Counted from the stretch's first letter, positions 21,552 to 32,697 are shown. The stretch: DNA of 64,000 nt from Tuberibacillus sp. Marseille-P3662 (GCF_900178005.1 NZ_FXBS01000005.1:62001-126000), one strand, 5' to 3'. The notes: a model not told the origin generated them from the letters alone. Translations and numbers: made by a program.

Positions 21552-22916
21552 TTAAACAGGAGACTTTAATTTCTCTGTCATATCATCCACTTGTCTTTGC
21601 AGATCTTGGTCTTGTGAAAGCATTTTTGATATCTTCTCATGAGCATGAATGACGGTTGTATGATCTCGCCCACCGAATTCTTCTCCAATTTTAGGTAAGG
21701 AGTAATCCGTTAGTTCTCTGGATAGATACATTGCGATTTGTCTGGGATAAGCAATTGACTTCGTTCGTTTCTTTGCTCCAAAGTCTTCAAGTTTGACTTG
21801 ATATTGTTCGCCAACAGTAATTTGAATATCTTTTATTGTAATCGTCTTAGGTTTAGAAGATGGAATAATATCTTTTAAAGCCTCTGCAGCAAGATCAACA
21901 TTCATATCTTGGTTAATTAAAGATGAATAGGCAACGACTCGAATGAGTGCCCCTTCTAATTCACGGATGTTACTGTCAATTTGATTAGCAATATAAAGCA
22001 TAATTTCATTTGATATATCGAGGCCATCAGCTTTTGCCTTTTTGCGTAAAATTGCTATTCGAGTTTCTAAATCAGGAGGTGTAATATCAGTGATAAGTCC
22101 CCATTCAAATCGTGAACGCAAGCGATCTTCTAAAGTCGGTATTTCCTTGGGCGGTCGGTCGCTTGAAATAATGATTTGCTTTGAATCTTCATGTAAAGCA
22201 TTAAATGTGTGGAAAAATTCTTCTTGAGTTTGTTCTTTACCAGCTAAGAATTGAATATCATCAATGAGTAATACATCAACATTCCTGTATTTATTACGAA
22301 AATCATCCGCTTTGTTGTCACGAATTGAGTTGATAAATTCATTGGTAAACTTCTCTGATGTTAAATAGACGACCTTAGCATCAGGCTTATGCTCGATAAC
22401 ATAATGCCCAATTGCATGCATTAGGTGGGTTTTTCCTAGACCAACCCCACCATATATAAACAGTGGATTATAGGCTTTTGCCGGAGCTTCTGCGACAGCT
22501 AATGAGGCTGCATGGGCAAAACGGTTACCTGCTCCAATGACAAAGGTATCAAATGTATATTTAGGATTCAGCATCGATTTTTTTGATTCATAGGATGTTT
22601 GAGACTTTGCTTTTTGTGCCTTTTTGTGTTGCTGATCCATCTCCAAATGTTCTTCGTCCATGTTTGTTTGTGGAATGATAAGTTTGATGTCGAGTTCCGA
22701 TCCGGTAATATCTTTTAACGTATCAGAAATGAGGTCAGAGTACCTGGATTCCAGCCAATCACGTGCAAATTCATTAGGAGCTGTAATAATTAATGTGTTG
22801 TTTTCATATGAATGAGCAGAAGTTGATTTAAGCCAAGTTTCGAAGCTTGGTTTGCTTAACTTCTTTTCAATTTCACTTAGGGCTTTATTCCATAAATCAT
22901 GAATATCATCCATCAT
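21552..22916 (-). CDS. dnaA: chromosomal replication initiator DnaA
   Basis: AAA+ initiator that binds DnaA boxes and opens the origin. About 454 residues: N-terminal domain I ([21 protein letters not shown]), a variable linker near 85-110, the AAA+ domain with Walker [11 protein letters not shown] and Walker [11 protein letters not shown], and C-terminal DNA-binding helix-turn-helix with [15 protein letters not shown], the DnaA signature. The ATG at 22916 lies just after AAGGGGGGAGAT; an upstream in-frame TTG would contain the RBS itself and is rejected. DnaA boxes lie on both sides of the gene, implying autoregulation. Confidence 0.99.
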   Translation of the reverse strand: MMDDIHDLWNKALSEIEKKLSKPSFETWLKSTSAHSYENNTLIITAPNEFARDWLESRYSDLISDTLKDITGSELDIKLIIPQTNMDEEHLEMDQQHKKAQKAKSQTSYESKKSMLNPKYTFDTFVIGAGNRFAHAASLAVAEAPAKAYNPLFIYGGVGLGKTHLMHAIGHYVIEHKPDAKVVYLTSEKFTNEFINSIRDNKADDFRNKYRNVDVLLIDDIQFLAGKEQTQEEFFHTFNALHEDSKQIIISSDRPPKEIPTLEDRLRSRFEWGLITDITPPDLETRIAILRKKAKADGLDISNEIMLYIANQIDSNIRELEGALIRVVAYSSLINQDMNVDLAAEALKDIIPSSKPKTITIKDIQITVGEQYQVKLEDFGAKKRTKSIAYPRQIAMYLSRELTDYSLPKIGEEFGGRDHTTVIHAHEKISKMLSQDQDLQRQVDDMTEKLKSPV

Positions 22917-23008
22917 ATCTCCCCCCTTCAATGCAGTGTTAATTATAAATAGACAATAATCGGCATTGTATAAGGAAACAATCCAATTATCGACATTATC
23001 CCGTGGTC

Positions 23009-23270
23009 TGTGGACAATTAAATAAACAAGGTGTTAATAAATTTCCACAACGATATCCACAATTGTGGAAAAATAATTTTAGTGATTTAGGTTATTAAGA
23101 GCTAAAACACAATCATCTTATCAAAAAAGTACCGTGGGTGCAATTATCAAAGTGGATTGTCCACAAAATCATAGCGGTGTGGAGAAAAACTATCCACAGG
23201 CATGCTTTCTGTTGAAAAAATGTCGATATTTGTTGTTAACAGGAAGTCAGTGTCGAAGAAATTATCCACA
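23009..23270. other. oriC: oriC, DnaA-box cluster upstream of dnaA
   Basis: At least six DnaA-box sequences: one perfect TTATCCACA at 23262-23270, and one-mismatch copies at 23009-23017, 23053-23061, 23064-23072, 23157-23165 and 23190-23198, in both orientations. With the dnaA-dnaN cluster this gives the bipartite Bacillus-type origin. The region also carries the divergent control of dnaA and rpmH. Confidence 0.88.
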
Positions 23271-23335
23271 CCATGTGTGCATTGCATCTGTCACTGTTAT
23301 ATAATAGATTGGGGTTAGAAATCATTTTAGTCATC

Positions 23336-23364
23336 TTGACATTTGATATATATATTCATATAAT
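23336..23364 (+). promoter_or_regulatory. rpmH promoter
   Basis: Consensus sigma-A promoter: TTGACA, 17-bp spacer, TATAAT, 61 bp before the rpmH start. It probably drives rpmH and, by read-through, the rnpA genes. Confidence 0.9.
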
Positions 23365-23424
23365 AGTCCAGACTGCAATTTTCAAGTTAATTGACAGCTA
23401 AAGATCCTCTAGGAGGTGTAATAA

Positions 23425-23559
23425 ATGAAACGCACTTTCCAACCCAATAATCGGAAACGTAAAAAAGTGCACGGTTTTCGTTCTCGTATGAAAACAAGTG
23501 AAGGTCGTAAAGTTTTGGCTCGTCGTCGCCGCAAAGGCAGAAAGACTTTGTCAGCTTAA
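23425..23559 (+). CDS. rpmH: ribosomal protein L34
   Basis: A 44-residue very basic protein of the 50S subunit. It begins [18 protein letters not shown] and continues [15 protein letters not shown], the L34 signature. AGGAGG lies ten bases before the ATG. It is first in the plus-strand string rpmH-rnpA-yidD-yidC-jag, the usual order beside dnaA. Confidence 0.99.
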   Translation: MKRTFQPNNRKRKKVHGFRSRMKTSEGRKVLARRRRKGRKTLSA

Positions 23560-23588
23560 GATCACTGTACTCTGCAGTGGTCTTTTTT
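23560..23588 (+). terminator. terminator or attenuator between rpmH and rnpA
   Basis: Eight-bp stem GATCACTG/CAGTGGTC with one G-T pair, followed by six T residues, immediately after the rpmH stop. It would reduce rnpA transcription relative to rpmH. Confidence 0.8.
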
Positions 23589-23662
23589 CCACTTAAAGAG
23601 GAATGAATGTTACCTTTAAGTATGATGAGTCGATTGGTCAATCCCTGAGGAGACATCTTGTG

Positions 23663-24025
23663 ATGAAAAAGATGCAACGTCTAAAAAAGAACAGTGATTT
23701 TCAAAAGGTATTTAAAAATGGTCGGTCAATGGCCAATCGCCAATTTGTTGTTTATCAGTACAAACATTATAGTGACAATCATTCACAATATTTTCGAGTG
23801 GGATTGTCTGTAAGTAAGAAAATTGGAAACGCTGTTACCAGAAACCGGATTAAACGATACATTAAAGATGTGATTCATAGGTTGGACAACCGTCTTCCGG
23901 CAGGTTACGATTTGATTATTATAGCTCGGAAGCCCACTCATGAGATGGATTATCATCAGGTTAAAAGTAGTTTGAATCATGTGTTAAAACGAGCGAAGCT
24001 TTTAAAATCGGACAAGGGTGGGTAG
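23663..24025 (+). CDS. rnpA: ribonuclease P protein component
   Basis: Protein partner of the RNase P ribozyme, which matures tRNA 5' ends. About 120 residues with the diagnostic RNR-motif block [15 protein letters not shown] and [14 protein letters not shown]. Start is placed at the ATG at 23663 (or the adjacent GTG at 23660), with GAGGAG upstream; the reading frame is open further upstream but that part lacks similarity to RnpA and an RBS. It ends one base before yidD begins. Confidence 0.97.
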   Translation: MKKMQRLKKNSDFQKVFKNGRSMANRQFVVYQYKHYSDNHSQYFRVGLSVSKKIGNAVTRNRIKRYIKDVIHRLDNRLPAGYDLIIIARKPTHEMDYHQVKSSLNHVLKRAKLLKSDKGG

Positions 24026-24026
24026 G

Positions 24027-24257
24027 ATGCGAATACTATTCATAGTGTTACTTCGGTTTTATCAAAAGGTGATTTCACCGATTAAACCACCAACATGTCG
24101 ATTCTATCCGAGTTGCTCACAATATAGTGTCGAGGCACTCAGGAGATTTGGTATGATTAAGGGCGGCTATCTTACAGTTAAGCGAATTGTGAAATGCCAA
24201 CCTTTTCATTCAGGGGGATTTGATCCTGTTCCCGACAAGCATCCCAAATATAGATAG
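24027..24257 (+). CDS. yidD: membrane protein insertion efficiency factor YidD
   Basis: A 76-residue member of the YidD/haemolysin-like family that assists YidC-dependent membrane insertion at the inner face of the membrane. It has an N-terminal amphipathic stretch, [11 protein letters not shown], then [15 protein letters not shown] with its conserved cysteines, and [14 protein letters not shown]. Start ATG at 24027 is one base after the rnpA stop; the GTG at 24018 is an alternative. It lies directly before yidC. Confidence 0.96.
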   Translation: MRILFIVLLRFYQKVISPIKPPTCRFYPSCSQYSVEALRRFGMIKGGYLTVKRIVKCQPFHSGGFDPVPDKHPKYR

Positions 24258-24290
24258 TGACAATTGATGTCTTAGAGGAGGCTCATCCCG

Positions 24291-25061
24291 GTGCGTAGAA
24301 AGATTGTCTTAATAACAACCTTACTGCTGCTTGTAACTGTTTTGGCTGGGTGTGGTAATTTACAGACACCCATTACAAGTGAGAGTGAAGGTTTTTGGAA
24401 TGAATGGTTCATTTACCCATTATCAGCATTTATTACATATATTGCAGGTATATTTAATAATAGTTATGGGCTTGCCATTATTATCTGTACAATTCTCGTT
24501 CGTTTGCTGATATTACCGTTAATGATCAAACAAACCAAAAGTTCAAAAGCGATGCAGGAAGTTCAACCTGAAATCAAGAAGTTAAGAGAAAAGTATAGTT
24601 CCAAAGATGCTGAAACACAAAAGAAATTGCAGGAAGAGACCATGAAGCTTTTTCAGCAGCATAAAGTTAATCCTTTAGCTGGTTGTTTTCCTATTATTAT
24701 TCAAATGCCAATATTGATAGCCTTCTATCAGGCAGTGTATCGGACAGAGGCTATTAAACAGCATGAATTTTTGTGGTTCAGTCTTGGACAACCCGATTAC
24801 ATTTTGCCAATTATTGCGGCACTATTCACATTCGCTCAACAAAAACTCATGATGGGTCGCACCGGCAACGCCAATCCACAGATGGCAATGATGATGTACA
24901 TTTTTCCAGTAATGATAGCTATTTTTGGATTCTACTTCCCGTCAGCCCTAGCATTGTATTGGGTCGTAGGTAATCTCTTCATGATCATACAAACTTACTT
25001 CATCACGGCCCCTAAACCAAAAGAAGCCAATAGTAACAATACAGGGGGAAATAAAAAGTGA
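24291..25061 (+). CDS. yidC: membrane protein insertase YidC (SpoIIIJ type)
   Basis: Oxa1/YidC/Alb3 insertase that helps fold and insert membrane proteins, alone or with Sec. 256 residues with a lipoprotein signal (LAGC, Cys21), five membrane segments, and the positively charged groove residue in LLILPLMIKQTKSSKAM's neighbourhood (ILVRLLILPL). The GTG start follows AGAGGAGG. With jag directly after it, this is the SpoIIIJ orthologue, required in B. subtilis for sigma-G activation in the forespore. Confidence 0.97.
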   Translation: MRRKIVLITTLLLLVTVLAGCGNLQTPITSESEGFWNEWFIYPLSAFITYIAGIFNNSYGLAIIICTILVRLLILPLMIKQTKSSKAMQEVQPEIKKLREKYSSKDAETQKKLQEETMKLFQQHKVNPLAGCFPIIIQMPILIAFYQAVYRTEAIKQHEFLWFSLGQPDYILPIIAALFTFAQQKLMMGRTGNANPQMAMMMYIFPVMIAIFGFYFPSALALYWVVGNLFMIIQTYFITAPKPKEANSNNTGGNKK

Positions 25062-25687
25062 AAGAAGTAACGGTGAGTGGCAAGTCAATTGATGAGGCTG
25101 TGTCATCGGCGTTGGACTCATTGAATAGTAGTAAAGATAATGTCGACATTCAAGTTTTAGAGGAACCAAGAAAAGGTTTTTTCGGCTTATTTGGTGCAAA
25201 ACCAGCCAGAGTTAAAGTTCTGTTAAAACCGGATCCTGTTGCTAATGCTATTAATTACTTAGAAAAGGTCATTCATTTAATGGGAATCACGGCCCAGGTT
25301 CATGTAACCAAAGTCAATGAAAGGCATTATCAGTGTGAACTAACAAGTGAGCATATTGCTGTTCTTATTGGCAAAAGAGGTCAAACCTTGAATGCTTTAC
25401 AATTTTTAGCTAACTTGACATTGAATAAAGATATCACTAAAAACATAACGATGACATTAGATGCTGAAGGTTATCGCGAAAGAAGGGAAGCGTCACTGAG
25501 GAAGTTAGCCCAACGTATGGTGCTTAAAGCTAAAAAAACGTCGCGCGCTGTTCGATTAGAACCGATGCCTTCCTTTGAACGCAAAATCATCCATTCGGCT
25601 ATACAAGGAACTGCCGATATTCGGACGGCTTCACAAGGCGAGGAGCCCCACCGTTATGTCATAATTTACCCTCAAAAATATAAATAG
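25058..25687 (+). CDS. jag: RNA-binding protein Jag/KhpB
   Basis: A 209-residue protein with the three Jag parts in order: N-terminal Jag domain with the KKGFFGLFG-like EPRKGFFGLFGAKPA, a type II KH domain with IGKRGQTLNALQ, and a C-terminal R3H domain with FERKIIHSAIQG and HRYVIIYP. The GTG start overlaps the yidC stop by four bases (GTGA), so translation is coupled. KhpB binds RNA with KhpA in related bacteria and affects cell elongation; Jag is also the SpoIIIJ-associated protein. Confidence 0.97.
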   Translation: MKEVTVSGKSIDEAVSSALDSLNSSKDNVDIQVLEEPRKGFFGLFGAKPARVKVLLKPDPVANAINYLEKVIHLMGITAQVHVTKVNERHYQCELTSEHIAVLIGKRGQTLNALQFLANLTLNKDITKNITMTLDAEGYRERREASLRKLAQRMVLKAKKTSRAVRLEPMPSFERKIIHSAIQGTADIRTASQGEEPHRYVIIYPQKYK

Positions 25688-25715
25688 AGAAACAATATCA
25701 AAATGTGATAGGAGC

Positions 25716-25751
25716 GCATAGTGGACCTTACGATCCCACTATGCTTTTTTT
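25716..25751 (+). terminator. terminator after jag
   Basis: Nine-bp stem GCATAGTGG with its complement and an eleven-base loop, followed by seven T residues. Confidence 0.9.
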
Positions 25752-25786
25752 ATGTTGTAAAAAAGGATCTTCAAAATGTCCAGGGT

Positions 25787-25909
25787 TGTGGATAAGAAAG
25801 ATAAACGAGGGTGTCTGCATGTTATCCACAAGTGGAAAATCTCGGGACTTTATCCACAGTCTTTTTTGTGATATTCTTATACTTTAGGATTCCTATATTG
25901 TGTGGATAA
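25787..25909. other. cluster of four perfect DnaA boxes between jag and mnmE
   Basis: TTATCCACA or its complement occurs exactly at 25787-25795, 25822-25830, 25850-25858 and 25901-25909, two on each strand. The 202-bp stretch between the jag terminator and mnmE contains no gene. In B. subtilis the jag-trmE region is one of the DnaA-binding clusters outside the origin, as I recall it. Here it may control mnmE transcription or hold DnaA near the origin. Confidence 0.9.
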
Positions 25910-25953
25910 CTCTCTTGTTACTTTAGAGATTGTTTAAAGAGAGGTGAAAGTGG

Positions 25954-27330
25954 TTGGAACAAGATACCATTGCGGCCATTTCGACCCCAATGGGGGAAGG
26001 GGCCATTGCTATTGTTAGAATCAGTGGTGATGAGGCTATTCACATTGCTGATAAAATATATAGAGGTAAGCAAGCCTTGATGCATGTAGAGTCACATACC
26101 ATTCATTATGGTAAGTTGATTGACCCGATGAGAGACCAAGTCGTAGAGGAAGTGATGGTGTCTGTCATGCATGCCCCGAAGACGTTTACTAGAGAAACCA
26201 TCGTAGAGATCAACTGCCACGGTGGTGTGACGTCTGTGAACCAAGTGCTTGAATTGGTTTTAGGCAACGGTGCTCGTCTTGCTGAACCTGGTGAATTTAC
26301 CAAAAGAGCCTTTCTTAATGGCCGGGTTGATTTATCTCAGGCTGAGGCGGTTATGGATATGATTCGTGCCAAGACAGACCGGGCGATGAACGTGGCCATG
26401 GAACAAATGGAGGGGCGATTATCCCATTTAATTAAAACATTACGCGGGCAGTTACTTGAAACCATTGCTCAAATAGAGGTTAATATTGATTATCCAGAAT
26501 ATGACGCAGAGGAAATGACGAATCAAACTGTTTTACAAAAAGTCATAGAGGTAAGAGATTCGATTGATCGTCTACTGGTGACAGCCAAACAAGGTCGCAT
26601 TATCCGTGAGGGGCTTGCCACAGCTATTATCGGCCGACCCAATGTCGGGAAGTCATCGTTAATGAATAGCTTAGTTCATGAAAATAAAGCCATTGTTACG
26701 GAAATACCGGGAACAACACGGGATGTCATTGAGGAGTATGTGAATGTTCGCGGGGTTCCGTTAAAACTTGTGGATACGGCAGGTATTCGTGATACGGAAG
26801 ATATTGTGGAAAAAATGGGTGTTGAACGTTCCCGCCAAGTTTTAACTGAGGCTGATTTAATTTTACTTTTGCTTAACAATAATGAACCCTTAACGGATGA
26901 AGATCGACAACTTTTTAAAGCTATAGAGGGCATGGAAGCGGCCATTATTGTCAATAAGACAGATTTACCGCAAAAACTGTCCGTTGAAGAGGTTGAAGAA
27001 CTAGCAAATGGTCGACCTGTGATTACAACATCGATTCTTAATGAACAAGGGATTGATGAACTTGAAACAGGAATTTCTGATCTGTTTTTTACCGAGGGGA
27101 TTGAAGGTCAAGATTTGACTTATGTATCCAATTCAAGACATGTTGCGCTTTTGAAACAAGCTTACGCGGCTGTAGGTGAGGCGATTAGCAGTATTGAGGC
27201 CGAGTTACCGGTTGATATGGCACAAATCGACATACGAAGAACTTGGGAGATTCTTGGGGAAATTGTCGGTGATACGGTTTCGGATAGTCTTATTGATCAG
27301 TTGTTTAGGCAATTCTGCCTTGGCAAGTAA
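25954..27330 (+). CDS. mnmE: tRNA modification GTPase MnmE (TrmE)
   Basis: GTPase that, with MnmG, installs the 5-carboxymethylaminomethyl group on wobble U34 of several tRNAs. 458 residues: N-terminal folate-binding domain, a helical domain split around a G domain with [17 protein letters not shown] and NKTD, and the C-terminal motif FCLGK with its cysteine. The start is TTG at 25954 with AGAGAGGTG seven bases upstream, fitting a family N terminus of the [15 protein letters not shown] type. A DnaA-box cluster lies directly upstream. Confidence 0.98.
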   Translation: MEQDTIAAISTPMGEGAIAIVRISGDEAIHIADKIYRGKQALMHVESHTIHYGKLIDPMRDQVVEEVMVSVMHAPKTFTRETIVEINCHGGVTSVNQVLELVLGNGARLAEPGEFTKRAFLNGRVDLSQAEAVMDMIRAKTDRAMNVAMEQMEGRLSHLIKTLRGQLLETIAQIEVNIDYPEYDAEEMTNQTVLQKVIEVRDSIDRLLVTAKQGRIIREGLATAIIGRPNVGKSSLMNSLVHENKAIVTEIPGTTRDVIEEYVNVRGVPLKLVDTAGIRDTEDIVEKMGVERSRQVLTEADLILLLLNNNEPLTDEDRQLFKAIEGMEAAIIVNKTDLPQKLSVEEVEELANGRPVITTSILNEQGIDELETGISDLFFTEGIEGQDLTYVSNSRHVALLKQAYAAVGEAISSIEAELPVDMAQIDIRRTWEILGEIVGDTVSDSLIDQLFRQFCLGK

Positions 27331-27359
27331 TTAAAATGATAGTTAAGGAGGTTGAGCTC

Positions 27360-29246
27360 ATGGCCAATTTTAATGCAGGTCATTACGACGTTATTGTCAT
27401 TGGTGCGGGTCACGCTGGCGTCGAAGCAGGACTGGCTTCAGCACGTATGGGTGCTAAGACTTTAATGCTAACATTGAACTTGGATTCGATTGCTTTCATG
27501 CCTTGTAATCCGTCTGTTGGTGGTCCGGCAAAAGGAGTTGTTGTCCGGGAAATTGATGCTCTTGGCGGAGAAATGGGTAAAAACATTGATAAAACTCATA
27601 TACAAATGCGTCTATTGAATACTAGAAAAGGACCGGCCGTAAGAGCGTTGCGTGCTCAAGCGGATAAGGTTCTGTATCAACAGGAAATGAAAAGGACGCT
27701 TGAAAAAGAAGATAACTTAACTTTGGTTCAAGGTATGGTGGAACGTCTTATTATGGAAGATGGTGAGTGCAGAGGGGTTATTACAAAAACGAAGGCTGAG
27801 TATCGTGCAGAGAATGTCATTATCACAACAGGAACATTTTTGCGCGGGAAAGTGCTCATTGGCGATTTGTCCTATGATAGCGGTCCAAATAATATGCAGT
27901 CGTCGATTAATCTTGCTCATCATTTAGATGAACTTGGTTTTGATATTGTTCGATTTAAGACTGGGACACCACCTAGAGTCATTAGTCATTCCATTGATTA
28001 CAGTCAAACAGAAATTCAGCCGGGAGACGAAGAACCGAGGGCCTTCTCTTATGAAACAACGGAATATATCACTGATCAAATCCCTTGTTGGCTCACCTAT
28101 ACAACACCCGAACTGCATAAGATTGTTGATCAAAATCTTAACCGTTCATCGATGTATTCAGGTGCAGTTAAAGGGACAGGCCCCCGTTATTGTCCGTCCA
28201 TTGAAGACAAGGTGGTTCGTTTTAACGATAAACCTCGCCATCAGGTATTTCTAGAACCAGAAGGCCGACATACTGATGAAATCTATGTTCAAGGCTTGTC
28301 AACCAGCATGCCTGAGGATGTCCAACATGAGATGATAAGAACTGTTCCCGGATTGGAAAATGCTAAAATCATGCGTGCCGGTTACGCGATTGAGTATGAT
28401 GCGGTTGTTCCCACACAGCTGTGGCCATCACTTGAGACAAAAAAAATTCCTGGCCTGTTTACGGCTGGTCAAATTAACGGCACATCCGGATATGAGGAAG
28501 CTGCAGCACAAGGTATTATGGCAGGGGTTAATGCAGCACGAAAAGTGTTTGGCCAAGAGCCTGTTGTCCTTGAACGCTCACAAGCCTATATCGGTGTTTT
28601 AATTGATGACTTAGTAACTAAAGGCACTAATGAACCTTATCGCCTGTTAACATCAAGAGCGGAATATCGATTGCTTTTGCGCCATGATAATGCGGATTTG
28701 CGCTTAACTGAGCTTGGTCATGATATTGGACTCATTTCGGAAGAACGCTATCAAGGGTTTGTACGTAAAAAGCAATTGATTCAACAAGAGAGGGAGCGTC
28801 TTGAAACGGTTGTCGTTAAACCGACAGAAGAAGTGCAGGCGATGTTAGAAGAAAAAGGGGCTTCTCGATTAAAAGAACCTGTTAATGCGATTCATTTCCT
28901 TAAGCGGCCGGAAATTCATTATCAAGACATTGCACTTATTTCCGCACCAGAAGAGTCGCTACCTGAAGTGATTCAGGAACAGGTGGATATTCAAGTCAAA
29001 TACGAAGGCTATATAACGAAACAAATGGAAGATATCGAGAAAATGCAGCGTATGGAAAAGAAGAAAATTCCGGAACACATTGATTATTATTCAATTAATG
29101 GTTTGGCAACAGAAGCCAAAGAAAAATTAGATAAGGTTCGTCCATTATCTGTCGGCCAAGCCTCTCGGGTTTCAGGTGTCAATCCAAGTGATGTTTCCAT
29201 TCTTCTGGTCTATATTGAGCAGGGCAGAATGGCTAAAGCCGAATAA
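27360..29246 (+). CDS. mnmG: tRNA uridine modification enzyme MnmG (GidA)
   Basis: FAD- and NADH-dependent partner of MnmE. 628 residues, the usual length. The dinucleotide-binding [20 protein letters not shown] is at the N terminus, with [21 protein letters not shown] and the [16 protein letters not shown] signature further on, and a C-terminal helical domain that contacts MnmE. The ATG at 27360 has GGAGG eight bases before it; upstream in-frame codons lack an RBS. It begins 29 bp after mnmE and is followed by rsmG. Confidence 0.98.
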   Translation: MANFNAGHYDVIVIGAGHAGVEAGLASARMGAKTLMLTLNLDSIAFMPCNPSVGGPAKGVVVREIDALGGEMGKNIDKTHIQMRLLNTRKGPAVRALRAQADKVLYQQEMKRTLEKEDNLTLVQGMVERLIMEDGECRGVITKTKAEYRAENVIITTGTFLRGKVLIGDLSYDSGPNNMQSSINLAHHLDELGFDIVRFKTGTPPRVISHSIDYSQTEIQPGDEEPRAFSYETTEYITDQIPCWLTYTTPELHKIVDQNLNRSSMYSGAVKGTGPRYCPSIEDKVVRFNDKPRHQVFLEPEGRHTDEIYVQGLSTSMPEDVQHEMIRTVPGLENAKIMRAGYAIEYDAVVPTQLWPSLETKKIPGLFTAGQINGTSGYEEAAAQGIMAGVNAARKVFGQEPVVLERSQAYIGVLIDDLVTKGTNEPYRLLTSRAEYRLLLRHDNADLRLTELGHDIGLISEERYQGFVRKKQLIQQERERLETVVVKPTEEVQAMLEEKGASRLKEPVNAIHFLKRPEIHYQDIALISAPEESLPEVIQEQVDIQVKYEGYITKQMEDIEKMQRMEKKKIPEHIDYYSINGLATEAKEKLDKVRPLSVGQASRVSGVNPSDVSILLVYIEQGRMAKAE

Positions 29247-29260
29247 TCGGGAGGCGGATT

Positions 29261-29968
29261 ATGGATACTTTTGTGAATCTTTTACAGGAGAAGGGTCTTT
29301 CCCTTTCTCCTACACAATTGAAACAGTTTGATACATATTTTCATTTATTAGTTGAATGGAATCAAAAAATGAATTTGACGGCTATTACAGATGAAAAAGA
29401 GGTTTACCTCAAACATTTTTATGATTCGATGACACCAGCTTTTTTTCAACCATCTTTTTCATCCGCTCATTTATGTGATGTGGGTGCAGGTGCCGGATTT
29501 CCCAGTCTCCCGCTTAAAATTGTATTTCCGGAATTACGGGTGTCCATTGTGGATTCGTTAAAAAAACGTACTCATTTTTTAGAGACTTTGGTTGAAAAGC
29601 TTGGACTAGAAGGTGTTGAGTTATATCATGATCGGGCGGAAACCTTTGCTCATCATCCCAATCACCGGGAACAATATGATGTTGTAACTGCGCGTGCTGT
29701 AGCTAGACTGTCTGTCCTTAGTGAGTACTGTCTCCCTCTTGTTAAACCTGCTGGTCAGTTTATATCATTAAAAGGGGCGAGCGCTAAGGAGGAAGTAAAA
29801 GGTGCCGATGAAGCCATTCAGTTATTAGGGGGTCACGTTGAAAATATTCACCCTCTATTATTGCCAAACGAAGAAAGTCATCGGCACATCATTATTATTA
29901 ACAAGCAGAAAAAGACAGCTAATAAATATCCTCGTAAACCAGGGACACCAATTAAAAATCCGTTATAA
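29261..29968 (+). CDS. rsmG: 16S rRNA (guanine527-N7) methyltransferase
   Basis: SAM-dependent methyltransferase of G527 in 16S rRNA, 235 residues. The Rossmann SAM-binding loop [15 protein letters not shown] is intact, and [19 protein letters not shown] and the LKGASAKEE segment match RsmG (GidB). RBS GGGAGG precedes the ATG, 14 bp after mnmG. Loss of this gene gives low-level streptomycin resistance in other bacteria. A parS-like site begins directly after its stop codon. Confidence 0.97.
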   Translation: MDTFVNLLQEKGLSLSPTQLKQFDTYFHLLVEWNQKMNLTAITDEKEVYLKHFYDSMTPAFFQPSFSSAHLCDVGAGAGFPSLPLKIVFPELRVSIVDSLKKRTHFLETLVEKLGLEGVELYHDRAETFAHHPNHREQYDVVTARAVARLSVLSEYCLPLVKPAGQFISLKGASAKEEVKGADEAIQLLGGHVENIHPLLLPNEESHRHIIIINKQKKTANKYPRKPGTPIKNPL

Positions 29969-29984
29969 TGTTTCACGTGGAACA
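29969..29984. other. parS: parS-like site (one mismatch)
   Basis: TGTTTCACGTGGAACA, differing from the palindromic consensus TGTTTCACGTGAAACA at one base. It lies between rsmG and noc, where ParB would load and spread. Confidence 0.85.
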
Positions 29985-30052
29985 TTTGCAGGATTTTTGA
30001 CTGATTGAGTCGAAACTATTTATGGGGAGATCATTAAGGGTGGTGACTGTCA

Positions 30053-30910
30053 GTGAAACATCCTTTTTCCAAAATATTTGGGCAAGGAGAAAATGAAGAA
30101 GTGACGGATGATTTGTCTCAGGAACAGATACAAGAGATTCCGATTGCACAAATTATCCCTAACCAATATCAACCGCGGACGATGTTTAGTGACGATAGGA
30201 TAGATGAACTAGCGCAAACGATTGAAACACATGGCATGATTCAACCGATTGTTGTTAGACGAACGGGTTTTGATGAGTATGAAATCATTGCCGGCGAGCG
30301 ACGTTGGCGGGCTGTTCAGCAGCTTGGCTGGGAACAGGTTCAAGCAATTATTAAAGAATATGATGATACGCAAACAGCTGCTGTTGCCTTAATTGAAAAT
30401 TTACAGCGAGAAGAGTTAACATCTGTCGAAGAAGCCATGGCTTATGCAAAGTTAATGGATCTTCATGGCTTAACACAGGAAATACTTGCAGAAAAGCTTG
30501 GAAAAGGGCAATCGACGATCGCTAATAAATTACGATTATTAAAGCTTCCCACATCTGTCCAAAATGCTTTGTTGAATCGGGATATTACTGAGCGACATGC
30601 TCGTGCTTTGATAGGCTTGAAGGCATTCCCTGAAAGCCAGGAAAAACTCTTAGAGGAAATATTAGAGAAACAATTGAATGTCAAACAGACAGAAGATCGT
30701 GTTCAGCAATTAAAAGAAAAGGCCGATAAGCCCAAGTCTAAACCTAAACGTAGTAAGCGGGTATCTTTAAGCAAGGATATGAGGATCGCCCTTAATACGA
30801 TTCGCCAATCCGTTGATATGGTCTCTGATACAGGCGTCAACATTGATACTGCCGAAGAGGATAATGAGGAATATTATCAATTTACGATTCGTATTCCGAA
30901 AAATAAATAA
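30053..30910 (+). CDS. noc: nucleoid occlusion protein Noc
   Basis: ParB-family DNA-binding protein of 285 residues that blocks division over the nucleoid. The N terminus [13 protein letters not shown] is the amphipathic membrane-binding segment typical of Noc. The CTPase core follows ([43 protein letters not shown]), with a central helix-turn-helix ([19 protein letters not shown]) and a C-terminal dimerisation domain. The start is GTG at 30053. It is distinguished from the second ParB homologue (31843-32697) by the N terminus and the position next to rsmG. I found no clear Noc-binding palindrome in this window. Confidence 0.95.
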   Translation: MKHPFSKIFGQGENEEVTDDLSQEQIQEIPIAQIIPNQYQPRTMFSDDRIDELAQTIETHGMIQPIVVRRTGFDEYEIIAGERRWRAVQQLGWEQVQAIIKEYDDTQTAAVALIENLQREELTSVEEAMAYAKLMDLHGLTQEILAEKLGKGQSTIANKLRLLKLPTSVQNALLNRDITERHARALIGLKAFPESQEKLLEEILEKQLNVKQTEDRVQQLKEKADKPKSKPKRSKRVSLSKDMRIALNTIRQSVDMVSDTGVNIDTAEEDNEEYYQFTIRIPKNK

Positions 30911-30922
30911 CGGATGTTTAAG

Positions 30923-30949
30923 CAGGTGGCCGGTGGTCAACCTGTTTTT
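30923..30949 (+). terminator. probable terminator after noc
   Basis: CAGGT...ACCTG stem with an imperfect inner part, then five T residues, 13 bp past the noc stop. Confidence 0.55.
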
Positions 30950-31087
30950 AATTACGGGGATTTTATGGTGAAAGCTTGCTGTAAATTCTTAAGGTTTTTT
31001 TATCTCTAGTATAACAATCAATTCAAATCGTGGTAAAATAGATTTATAGTCCAATATTGTCGATGTGTCGTAAGGGTAGGTGACAAA

Positions 31088-31846
31088 GTGGGAAAGATTT
31101 TAGCAATTGCCAATCAAAAGGGCGGCGTTGGCAAGACAACAACAGCGGTGAACCTCAGTGCTTGTCTAGCACATCTAGGAAATAAAGTCTTGCTCGTGGA
31201 CATTGACCCACAAGGTAATTCTACCAGTGGTGTAGGGGTTGATAAAGGTGATGTCGATGAGTGCGTTTACAATGTTTTAGTTGAAGATGCTCATCCAGAT
31301 CAAGTGATTATACCGTCCGTTATGGATAACTTGGAACTTATACCATCGACCATTCAGTTGGCTGGAGCAGAAATTGAACTCGTATCGACGATTTCACGAG
31401 AGGTGCGGTTAAGTCGAGCGATTGAAAAAGTCGCTGACCGGTACGACTATATAATTATCGACTGTCCCCCATCCCTTGGATTACTAACAATTAATGCTCT
31501 GACGGCGGCCAATGCTGTTTTGATTCCGGTACAATGCGAATTCTATGCACTTGAAGGTCTAAGTCAACTATTAAATACCGTTAGACTTGTACAAAAACAT
31601 CTCAATCACCATTTAGAGATTGAAGGTGTGCTTTTGACCATGTTAGATGCACGTACGAATTTAGGTATTCAAGTTATTGAGGAAGTTAAAAAATATTTTC
31701 AGGATAAAGTCTATCAAACGGTGATCCCACGTAATGTGCGATTAGGAGAAGCACCAAGTCACGGCAAACCGATTATCGTTTATGACCCTAAATCGCGAGG
31801 AGCAGAGGTCTATACAGAGTTGGCAAAGGAAGTGATTGATGGATGA
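31088..31846 (+). CDS. parA: chromosome partitioning ATPase ParA (Soj)
   Basis: Deviant Walker-type ATPase that binds DNA as a dimer and works with ParB-parS in origin segregation and in control of DnaA. 252 residues with [25 protein letters not shown] and IIDCPPSLG. The GTG start at 31088 follows AAGGGTAGGTG. Its stop overlaps the parB ATG by four bases (ATGA), so the pair is translationally coupled. Confidence 0.98.
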   Translation: MGKILAIANQKGGVGKTTTAVNLSACLAHLGNKVLLVDIDPQGNSTSGVGVDKGDVDECVYNVLVEDAHPDQVIIPSVMDNLELIPSTIQLAGAEIELVSTISREVRLSRAIEKVADRYDYIIIDCPPSLGLLTINALTAANAVLIPVQCEFYALEGLSQLLNTVRLVQKHLNHHLEIEGVLLTMLDARTNLGIQVIEEVKKYFQDKVYQTVIPRNVRLGEAPSHGKPIIVYDPKSRGAEVYTELAKEVIDG

Positions 31847-32697
31847 GTACAAATAGAGGGCTGGGAAAAGGTATAAGTGCGTTTTTTCCGGCAACAGAAT
31901 ATAAAGACAATGATTCGGTTTATGACCTAGTGGTGAAAGACATTCGACCCAATCCTTATCAGCCGAGAAAAAGTTTTGATCAGGAAGCCATTCAGGAATT
32001 AAAGGAATCGATTGAAGTTCATGGCATATTACAACCATTAATCGTCCGCAAAAGTATTAAAGGTTATGATATCGTTGCAGGTGAACGACGGTATCGGGCT
32101 GCGCTTGAGGCGAAATTTCAAACCGTTCCCGCTATTGTCAAGACTTTAAGCGACCAACAAATGATGGAAATCGCCTTGATTGAAAATCTTCAACGCGAGG
32201 ATTTGAATCCTGTTGAAGAAGCGAATGCCTATCAAAAGTTAATGGATGAACTAGAGTTAACCCAGGAGCAACTAGCGAAAAAGCTAGGTAAAAGTCGACC
32301 ACATATAGCTAATCATCTACGGTTATTACACTTACAACAACCTCTTCAAAAGCTAGTGGCAGAAGGACAATTAACAATGGGTCATGCTCGCACGTTGCTT
32401 GGGCTAAAGAATAAAAGTAAATTGAATGCTGTTGTTGATAAAGTGATCAAGGAGAATATGAATGTTCGACAACTTGAGCAGTTGATTCAGTCTTTAAACA
32501 AAACTGTTTCACGTGAAACAAAGAAGGCCAAGCCCCAATTAGACCCTAATTTGAAACAAAAGGAATCAACATTGAGACAACGGTTTGGGACGTCTGTTAA
32601 TATTAAACAAGCCAAAAGTAAAGATAAAGGTAAGATTGAAATTGAATACTATTCAAAGGAAGATCTTGATCGCGTGTTAGATCTATTAGATACTTAA
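31843..32697 (+). CDS. parB: chromosome partitioning protein ParB (Spo0J)
   Basis: CTP-dependent DNA clamp that loads at parS and recruits SMC. 284 residues: start [19 protein letters not shown]-binding region [21 protein letters not shown] and [15 protein letters not shown], then the parS-recognition helix-turn-helix [19 protein letters not shown] and a C-terminal dimer domain. A perfect parS sequence lies within its own coding region, as in B. subtilis spo0J. Confidence 0.98.
   Translation: MSTNRGLGKGISAFFPATEYKDNDSVYDLVVKDIRPNPYQPRKSFDQEAIQELKESIEVHGILQPLIVRKSIKGYDIVAGERRYRAALEAKFQTVPAIVKTLSDQQMMEIALIENLQREDLNPVEEANAYQKLMDELELTQEQLAKKLGKSRPHIANHLRLLHLQQPLQKLVAEGQLTMGHARTLLGLKNKSKLNAVVDKVIKENMNVRQLEQLIQSLNKTVSRETKKAKPQLDPNLKQKESTLRQRFGTSVNIKQAKSKDKGKIEIEYYSKEDLDRVLDLLDT
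32505..32520. other. parS: parS site inside parB
   Basis: Perfect 16-bp palindrome TGTTTCACGTGAAACA within the coding sequence of parB, encoding part of the linker before the C-terminal domain. Confidence 0.95.

Noticed and set aside
25705-25887. Plus-strand frame between jag and mnmE
   Set aside because: It runs through the jag terminator and the DnaA boxes and has no ribosome binding site.
27336-27359. Longer N terminus for MnmG
   Set aside because: The extra eight codons include the ribosome binding site of the ATG at 27360.
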